Below, one piece after another: positions 57,014 through 64,000 of a stretch of DNA of 64,000 nucleotides (position 1 is the first letter of the stretch; each line of letters opens with the position of its first letter). The position numbers were made by a program, and so were the translations under genes. The notes under the pieces are model-generated. The model did no database searches. It was not told the DNA's origin and worked only from the letters and a program-made list of their open reading frames with translations. This stretch comes from Fagopyrum homotropicum. Its lineage: Eukaryota; Streptophyta; Magnoliopsida; Caryophyllales; Polygonaceae. Location of the stretch: assembly GCA_033239125.1 (NCBI GenBank), contig BSWB01000005.1:139744494-139808493 (forward strand). Direction: 5' to 3'.

Positions 57014-57065
57014 GCTCTGATACCACTTGATGTGATCGAACTCGCACCGTTAGGCTCTGATACCA
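57014..57065 (-). promoter_or_regulatory. Duplicated primer binding site, unit 1
   Basis: Minus-strand TGGTATCAGAGC occurs at 57014-57025 and again at 57054-57065. A 40-bp segment containing the LTR's last bases plus the primer site is repeated twice. The junction at 58496-58547 has the same duplication. Confidence 0.8.
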
Positions 57066-57067
57066 CT

Positions 57068-57528
57068 TGATGTGATCGAACTCGATTCGAACACGAGGAT
57101 CCACCGGCACAAGTTCACATTCGGATGGGAATCGGTGAAAAGGAACTCCTTTTTTTGGATTTTGTGTTTTTGGATATGAAGAGCAAATTCCCTCGGCCTT
57201 TCACTTTGGGAATCCCTCAACTCGAACGAACTACCCTCGGAATCTCACTTTGGGGTTCGAACCTTCGTTCCTCGGCCTCTCACCTTAGAACCACCTAAGG
57301 ATCTCACCTAGATGTTTGAAAACTAAGCATCTCACCTAGAATCCGTGTTTTGTATTTCTCAAAGTGAAAACACAACTTTTGATTGATAACTCAACTCTAT
57401 TTCATCCTTAAAAAGGTTTGTGGGAGAGGCCTTATATAGGTTGAAAATTCAGCACCTACTTCCAACATTAAAGGCTTACAAGTTCAAGAGTTGTGACATT
57501 AAACAAAGAGCAAACATAGGGACTTTCA
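57068..57528 (-). repeat. Small-element LTR b
   Basis: 461 bp, minus-strand TGAAAGTCCC ... GATCACATCA. A TATA-like CTATATAAGG lies in the minus-strand sense near 57430. Confidence 0.88.
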
Positions 57529-57573
57529 ACCACCTACTTTTCCACCTACTTTTTTCCACCTACTTTCACATAA

Positions 57574-58464
57574 TTAATATATAAATTCATACATGATATA
57601 TGAATAATATGAGAATGGTATGCTGCATGAAATATGTATTGGTTGGACGTGCATATGTTTTGTATAACCATCATTCATGCCTCCATGCATGATCTTGCCC
57701 AAAAATCCATACAAGTATCGTAGTTGTCGCAATGTAGGGTAATTTTCACTCTCTTCCTCTTGGAATCTCGACTTTGTGTAGGCTAGAAAGTTGTAGATAT
57801 TGAAAATACCTTCCAAAGTGGTACTCATGGGTATTTTAATTCCAAAAATTGACTCAGTTATAGTCGTTTTACCGAGGGTGCGCAAACCTGACAACTTAGC
57901 CGGAGAGAGTGACAATTGGCCTGCATTGGGCATGCTAGGAGCAAGCATTTTCGGTTTGATTTCAATAGGTTTTGGCTCAGTTTTAGACATAACCTCCAAC
58001 ACATAAGTCTTGATTTTGATAGGTTCCTTCTGTGTTTTGACTTGGACGGTTGGTGGCAAAACGATCGGTTCCGGCATATTGACGATGAATTCTTCTTCGG
58101 TGTGGATCACATCATCCCCTTTCCCTTGAAAAGGATTCGTCCTCGAATCCGTCTTTTCATCCTTGGGAAAGTGATTTTCGGATTTGTTACCATGGTAACT
58201 ACTTCTCTCGACTTCGCCGCCATCATGTCGAGATGCTTGAACACGATCCGGGTTCCCATGGGCACGACTATTAACATTTCGTTCTCGGCGGTAGTTGCTT
58301 TGTTCATTCCGCTTTGCAAGGTTACTACCTCCTTTGATTTGGTCATGTGGGTTCAAGGGTAGGGGAGGAAACCTTCTCCATATCTCAGCCATTAGGGCTT
58401 CAATCCTATCCCAACGTTGGTCCGTTCGATTACCATCGTTTTCGTTGTCGTTGATGATTGTCAT
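57574..58464 (-). CDS. Gag-like ORF of the small LTR element, unit 2
   Basis: 296 codons from ATG at 58464, colinear with the unit 1 ORF with only scattered substitutions and no indel. Same composition: N-terminal R-W-D-R-I-E, Asn/Arg-rich middle, Lys/Pro/Glu-rich second half (K-T-E-P-K-P-I-E-I-K-P-K). No enzymatic motif. An intact frame in two tandem units indicates it was functional when the array formed. Confidence 0.6.
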   Translation of the reverse strand: MTIINDNENDGNRTDQRWDRIEALMAEIWRRFPPLPLNPHDQIKGGSNLAKRNEQSNYRRERNVNSRAHGNPDRVQASRHDGGEVERSSYHGNKSENHFPKDEKTDSRTNPFQGKGDDVIHTEEEFIVNMPEPIVLPPTVQVKTQKEPIKIKTYVLEVMSKTEPKPIEIKPKMLAPSMPNAGQLSLSPAKLSGLRTLGKTTITESIFGIKIPMSTTLEGIFNIYNFLAYTKSRFQEEESENYPTLRQLRYLYGFLGKIMHGGMNDGYTKHMHVQPIHISCSIPFSYYSYIMYEFIY

Positions 58465-58549
58465 CCCTGAAAGCTTGAGGAACTCGCACCGTTGGGCTCT
58501 GATACCACTTGATGTGATCGAACTCGCATCGTTAGGCTCTGATACCACT

Positions 58550-59011
58550 TGATGTGATCGAACTCGATTCGAACACGAGGATCCACCGGCACAAGTTCAC
58601 ACTCGGATGGGAATCGGTGAAAAGGAACACCTTTTTTTTGGATTTTGTGTTTTTGGATTTGAAGAGCAAATTCTCTCGGCCTTTCACTTTGGGAATCCCG
58701 CAACTCAAACGAACTACCCTCGGAATCTCACTTTGGGGTTCGAACCTTCGTTCCTCGGCCTCTCACCTTAGAACCACCTAAGCATCTCACCTAGATGTTT
58801 GAAAACTAAGCATCTCACCTAGAATTCGTGTTTTGTTTTTCTCAAAGTGAAAACACAACTTTTGATTGATAACTCAACTCTATTTCGTCCTTAAAAAGGT
58901 TTGTGGGAGAGGCCTTATATAGGCTGAAAATTCAGCACCTACTCCCAACATTAAAGGCTTGAAAGTTCAAGAGTTGTGACATTAAACAAAGAGCAAACAT
59001 AGGGATTTTCA
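58550..59011 (-). repeat. Small-element LTR c
   Basis: 462 bp, same ends as LTR b. Confidence 0.88.
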
Positions 59012-59080
59012 ACCACCTACTTTTCCACCTACTTTTCCACCTACTTTTCCACCTACTTTTGTCCACCTACTTTCACATAA

Positions 59081-59621
59081 TTAATATATAAATTCATACA
59101 TAATATATGAATAATATGAGGATGATATGCTGCATGAAATATGTATTGGTTGAACGTGCATATGTTTTGTATAACCATCATTCATGCCTCCATGCATGAT
59201 CTTGTCCAAAAATCCATACAAGTATCGTAGTTGTTGCAATGTAGGGTAATTTTCACCCTCTTCCTCTTGGAATCTCGACTTTGTGTAGACTAGAATGTTG
59301 TAGATATTGAAAATACCTTCCAAAGTGGTACTCATGGGTATTTTAATTCCAAAAATTGACTCAGTTATAGTCGTTTTACTGAGGGTGCGCAAACCTGACA
59401 GCTTAGCCGGAGAGAGTGACAATTGGCCTGCATTGGGCATGCTAGGAGCAAGCATTTTCGGTTTGATTTCAATAGGTTTTGGCTCAGTTTTAGACATGAC
59501 CTCCAACACATAAGTCTTGATTTTGATAGGTTCCTGCTGAGTTTTGACTTGGACGTTTGGTGGCAAAACGATCGGTTGCGGCATATTGACAATGAATTCT
59601 TCTTCGGTGGGGATCACATCA
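59081..59621 (-). pseudogene. Gag-like ORF of the small LTR element, unit 3, 5'-truncated
   Basis: Carries the C-terminal 180 or so codons of the same ORF. The upstream part is cut at 59621, within the codons for D-D-V-I-H, exactly at GATCACATCA, after which the TSD copy CTTAA follows. The frame runs a few codons into flanking DNA (to 59653) by chance. Confidence 0.8.
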
Positions 59622-59626
59622 CTTAA

Positions 59627-59845
59627 TCCGATTTTTTCACAAGGGAGGATCAATTGTCGGTTTACATCCGTACTTGTAAGGACGTTGAAGAATACTATTG
59701 TTCAGGCCATGTCTATGTTCATTGCAGCTAAAATAAAAGATTGATGTTGATTTTACAAAGAAAAACATTACGGCATTTTATCCGGTCCTTATCCATTTCT
59801 TCATTGAAGTATTATACATTTTTTTGTCCATTTCTTCATAAAGAT
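59627..59845 (+). repeat. Copy 2 of the diverged intergenic duplicate, right part
   Basis: Matches 38665-38930 (words CACAAGRGA, AATAAAAGATTGATGTTGAT, TATCCGGTCC), resuming the copy cut at 46346. This independently confirms the array's outer boundaries. Confidence 0.7.
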
Positions 59846-59862
59846 AAAGTTAATAGATTTAT

Positions 59863-62714
59863 TGTAACACCCCGGATTCTCGGAACCCGGGATATTACTA
59901 GTTAGGATCTCACAATGGGTCCCGACCTCAGTTTGACAACAATATTACTAGGATCTTGCAATAAGACACAAATAAGAAAAACCGAAATTAATGAAATAGT
60001 ATTTTTAAAGGAATGAATGCAACAATGTCTAGCAGCATATAGTTCTTAAACAAAGGGAAAAGACTAACTGTCTTAACAAAAGGAAAGAACGACAAAGTAA
60101 CAACTCAAACCCCCACTCTAAGGAGTACGGAGACCCGGCTGACCACTATTTCTGGATCACTCAGCTGCTGTTCTAACCTGCGGTAAATCTAAAAACACAA
60201 CAGAACAACCATTAGCTAATTATCTAAACATTAGGAGAATAATAATAGCACACACACACATAGAAAGAATAACACCCATCACGCTTTCAAACAAGTCCAT
60301 TTATTATCTTCATTTAAGTCATTCACTCTTACTAATGATACTTATTTTGTGACACGAGGGATTTCCAAACCTCGCCTCCGCCCCCGTGTACCCATCAGGA
60401 GTGGATCCGATGCATCTCACCGTGTACCTGCATGGTCTGGGTATAGAGAACCTCCCAGTCTCCTAGCAGAGCTGGACAGTGATGTCACAGCCCGTTATAC
60501 ATACACTTGGGCCTTAACACATAATAACGACGGTCGTCCTAACAAGTTATTGTTATAACACACATTACACACACACAACCATTATCACCCAACTAATATC
60601 CAGAAACCAACTAAGTAAGTCGCAAGGACTTACCTGAATCAACTCTGCAATCCCGTTATCTCGACTCGGCCTGTAACCGTCGAAACTCAAACGCCTGTTA
60701 TACAAGGCAAGTGGATCAATACTGTATCCCACTTTCTTAGAAGTCTCCAACTTCTAAGATATATAATCGATCATAAAGAAATTACCAAAATACCTTTATA
60801 CGGGTAAATAACCATTTTACCCCTGGTCCCGAAACTCTATAAAATTCTATAACAAAGTTCCAAACTATTCTTTGGAACTCAAAACCACACTCAAAACTCT
60901 CAAAGGGAAGTTTGCTGAAGATTTAGAAGAGTTAACTACATTCTTGACTTTCATAAAAAGTCGTTAAGGTCCAACTTGGCCTAAGATATGAGAACCGAAT
61001 AAAAATATTAAAATTCCAAATAAAAAATCTAGGTCTTCTACATGTTGCCCTCTGCTCTTAGAAGCAAGAAAATCTTAAAAATACCCAACAACAACTTCTA
61101 CACAGTTCTCTAAAGTTGGATACAAAATCCAGGAATTTCATACTTAGCCAAATTCTGGGTATTTCCACAACTGTCCAACGAGCTTACTTTGAGCCCTTAT
61201 AAATCCAGATCCGACCATTGGATCAAGCTCAACTTTTGATACACTACAGTATACATATCCCTCTATATCATACTAAAAATTGAACGGTGGGTGTTTGATT
61301 TAAGGTATCGAAACCTAAGCTTAAAGTCAGCAGTTTCACACAAATTTTTGGACGTAAACAGCTTTAACTAGACCTTACTTCGATTCCTCTGGACAACAGT
61401 CTCTTTTGATTAAACCTACCTACTGATTTCTTAACTCAACAGCAGCAACAATCTTTCCCTCTAACCTATCTTCACATCAAGAACTCATCCCTACGTATCA
61501 ACGATTCAAGAGGGCAAGGCAATAACTTGTTTACCTAGGAGTAGAGGCAATGTGAAGCACTACAGTCCGATGCCAATGTTTGGTCTCCTCACACGTATGA
61601 GTAGAGTGTCCAACCGTGTCTTCTTTGCCTTCTGTTACCACGTACATTTGCAGCAGATCTGACAAGGCAAGGATCGTCTGGTTGTATGATCGGATGTGTC
61701 TTCCTCCAACTGGATTCATGAAGGGGAAGTGCAGGCAATGGATCTGAGAGAGAGACGTTCAGAGTCGAGGCTAAGGTCGTACCATACAAGGTTCTGAGGA
61801 GGGCGTTACCTGCGTATTTGGTGACTTTAGATCGATGTAGAAGGGTCCTTGTTTTCTACTCGATGACTGAATGTGGCAGGTAGAGTTCCTCAGCGTGGCG
61901 GGTGGATGGGCAGCCTTCCTTCGTCTGTTGTTAGGGTCACCAGTCAGGCGCTTCAATGCAAGGAAAGAGAGGAGAGTATAGGGACTTACCTACTGTCTCC
62001 ACTGTGGGCGCAGAAGATCGACGACAACAGTGCTCAGAAGGTCGAAGAGGAGACGTCGCCTGTTGTGCCTGGCTGGGAGATCGAAGAGGGAAAGCGCATC
62101 GTGAAACCTGGGATCCGATCTATTGGATATGGAAGGTTGTGAGCAGTTACGTAATTCGGGGCGTGCTTTAGGAGGAATCCGATGCTGGTTGGGCCGGCCA
62201 ACTCATTTGTACAGAGAGAGGGAAAAGTTTAATAAGTTGGCTGGAAAAGGAGGCTTGTGGGCTTGACGGGTTGAAGAGAGGGACACACAAGGCTGAGTTT
62301 TCCTGGGCTCGTTGGGCAGAGGCAAGGGAGTGTTGGGCTGGTGTGGTACAGCTGAAGAAATGAGGAAATTAGTGGGCTGAAACAATTTATTGCAAGGTCT
62401 TGTCAAAAGCTTGTCATGGCTTTGTCCTAAGCTTGTCGGTGACGTTGGTGACGTTGTCATGGACTCGTCATTGTCTTGTCAAAACTAGTCGGCTGGCGTC
62501 GTCATGGCATCGTCTTTATCTCGTCTAGGATATGAACTCATGGTTGAAATTTAGGGTTTAGTGTTAATTTTCTATCATTTTATGTGAGAAAAATGTCTCA
62601 CATAAAATGATAGCACTTGTGATGCAACCGAAAATTAGGTGAAACGAAAAGGTCAACGGATCGGCATCCGGTCTAACTCGAAATTTATTGAAAGAAAATT
62701 TTCCGAATATTACA
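59863..62714 (-). mobile_element. Solo Tekay-type LTR
   Basis: 2,852 bp with TGTAACACCC and ATATTACA ends and TSD TTTAT at 59858-59862 and 62715-62719. The left 150 bp match the reverse complement of the LTR ends at 3006 and 11029 (CCCACTGTGAG-like, AACTAAGGTCG-like words). No internal region remains, so it arose by LTR-LTR recombination. It is clearly diverged from the young LTRs. Short ORFs inside are not genes. Confidence 0.88.
62572..62613. promoter_or_regulatory. Perfect 17-bp inverted repeat in solo LTR U3
   Basis: Arms 62572-62588 and 62597-62613 with an 8-base spacer. The inner 15 bp equal the arms at 473-509, extended by one C-G pair at each end of the arm, while the spacer is different. 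Confidence 0.78.
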
Positions 62715-62719
62715 TTTAT

Positions 62720-63299
62720 GTTTGAGATTACTAATGTTCAGTCTATGTTCATTTCTTCATGACATACCAAACATTTTCTTTCTTAAGGAAAGCACTAGAC
62801 TTATTAAAGTATTTCAAACATTATACAAATTGATTCCCTCTCTTTGATCCATACGAAATTCAAGCCTCATAAATTACCATATATTCTTTTTACCATGTGA
62901 TTGTCAATCCATCAAACATCATCTTACCCATAAAGGGAGAAGAACTAAGAAAGCATTTGTTTAACATCATCTATATAAAGTTTTTCCTATTTGGGTTAAT
63001 TCTTAAAGTTAATTACAACTATGACAGTAAAAGTTTCTATATGAATTGCAAAGACCATGTATCTCTTGATAAGTGTAGCTCTAATCTTATGATGTTCTGG
63101 GTTTAGTTTGGAGGTGGTCTTGTTAGCGTTTACTATTACATGCTAATTGTTCAATTGTTTTACTGAAATTAGTAGGTGTATAACATGCTAAATGTTCAAT
63201 TTTTTTACCGAAATTAGGAGGAGTTGTTATGACATGCTAAATTCTTATTAGGGAAGGTATATATTTTTTTCTTTGTTACTCTATATAGCCTTTTGCATG
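62720..63299. other. AT-rich intergenic, no gene
   Basis: No protein similarity. A short local repeat (ACATGCTAAWTGTTCAATT-like) occurs near 63139, 63184 and 63234. Confidence 0.5.
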
Positions 63300-64000
63300 T
63301 GTGTTTGGGGATCAGAAAGATTAAGGAAGTTAACCTTGCCATAATTAGCAAGCTTGGATGGAGAATGTTCATGAATAAAGACTAGGTATGGGCCAAGGTA
63401 TTACTTAGGAAGTACTATAATTCTACTCAAGACTGGCCCATTACTCTTGTACTAAAAGAGGGTTGCTCGCAAACTTGGAGAGGGGTGGTGGCGGGTTATA
63501 ACCAGGTCATTGCACCGAATATTGGTTGGAACATCAAAAATGGCAGGAGAGCTAAATTCTGGAGGGATCACTAGGTCTCTGATAAGCCTCTTATGATTTC
63601 GTGTTAGGTGCCGCTTACACCATGGGATCTTGATCTTTCGGTAAGGGCCGTATGGAGGGGAGAGAAAGGATGGGATTGGAACTAAATGACATGGCGTTTA
63701 AGTAATGCAGATTTTCTGAAGGTTGTTGTAGTTCGGGTGTGGGCTGATGAAACACAAGAAGACAGTGTCCGCTGGAGACTTACTCAACATGGGGAATTTT
63801 CTATTGCCTCAGCCTATTAATATACTAGTAACAGGAGAATTGAGACTGGTGCAAGAGAGGGGCTTTTCAAGCGCATTTGGTCGATTAGAGTTCAAGAATG
63901 AATCAAATACTTCATCTAGCAGGTTGCATGGAAGGTTGTACTGACTAACTTGGAAAGGTTCAAAAGACACATTGCCACGTCTCCATATTGTTTAGCCTGC
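63300..64000 (+). pseudogene. LINE (L1-type) ORF2 C-terminal fragment, runs off the window
   Basis: The plus-strand frame from about 63324 reads L-A-I-I-S-K-L-G-W-R with W-A-K-V-L-L-R-K-Y, then W-R-G-V, G-W-N-I-K-N-G-R-R-A-K-F-W, and near the window end W-S-I-R-V-Q-E with A-T-S-P-Y-C-L-A-C. This is the region after the RT of plant LINE ORF2, leading into the zf-RVT domain. In-frame stops (for example TAG at about 63382, TGA and TAG near 63900-63920, several at expected tryptophans) make it a pseudogene. An RNase H or poly-A end may lie beyond 64000. Confidence 0.82.

Larger units (their letters stand above)
46347..59621 (-). mobile_element. Tandem array of a small single-ORF LTR retrotransposon (three units)
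   Basis: On the plus map: LTR (46347-46716 plus 55943-56034), internal 1 (56035-57067), LTR (57068-57528), internal 2 (57529-58549), LTR (58550-59011), truncated internal 3 (59012-59621). Each unit is about 1.48 kb with a 461-462-bp LTR. The whole array starts TGATGTGATC, ends GATCACATCA and is flanked by CTTAA (46342-46346, 59622-59626). Each internal part has an initiator-Met-type primer site, one Gag-like ORF and a purine tract. No pol is encoded, so it is non-autonomous. Confidence 0.85.

Overview
The window is plant nuclear DNA from a repeat-rich, probably pericentromeric or heterochromatic region. A eudicot is likely, but the sequence does not fix the species. No host gene is recognisable in full. 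Almost everything that can be identified is a transposable element (TE), often nested: Ty3/gypsy chromoviruses of the Tekay/Del type, an Athila-type Ty3/gypsy element, several Ty1/copia remnants, a Cassandra TRIM with a 5S-rRNA-derived LTR, a short single-ORF LTR element present as a tandem array, a Mutator-type foldback MITE, probable Helitron ends, a possible CACTA fragment and a LINE fragment.

Layout. 1-11029: Tekay-type chromovirus in tandem form (end of one internal region, LTR, complete internal region, LTR), inserted into the integrase region of a copia element whose 3' half runs 11030-14726. 14727-19291: AT-rich intergenic DNA with two minisatellites and a Helitron-like 3' end. 19292-30755: complete, very young Athila-type element on the minus strand (target-site duplication, TSD, TATAC). 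It encodes Gag-protease-integrase and a second ORF but has lost reverse transcriptase and RNase H. 30756-36414: old intergenic DNA, a truncated copia element (about 32430-35080) carrying a hairpin-rich CACTA-like insert, and a TA microsatellite. 36424-37414: Mutator-type foldback with 340-bp inverted arms and a 9-bp TSD. 37424-46341: old intergenic DNA, a Helitron-like end, and a second copia deletion derivative containing a perfect Cassandra (42462-43064, identical LTRs, TSD CTGTA). 46347-59621: three-unit tandem array of a small LTR element (TSD CTTAA), split by a full-length gypsy element (46717-55937, TSD TTATA) whose coding region is badly decayed although its LTRs are about 99% alike. 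59863-62714: minus-strand solo Tekay-type LTR (TSD TTTAT). 63300-64000: LINE ORF2 C-terminal pseudogene.

Insertion order can be read from the nesting. An old duplicated intergenic segment (copies near 38150-38930 and 45600-46341/59627-59840) was split by the small-LTR array, which was in turn split by the decayed gypsy. The main theme is elements that moved recently without a complete coding set of their own: the RT-less Athila, the decayed-body gypsy, the single-ORF array and Cassandra. They presumably use enzymes supplied in trans by relatives. Two independent families also form LTR-internal-LTR concatemers. The most unusual structural signal is a set of about nine small hairpins with compensatory stem changes at 53300-53720.
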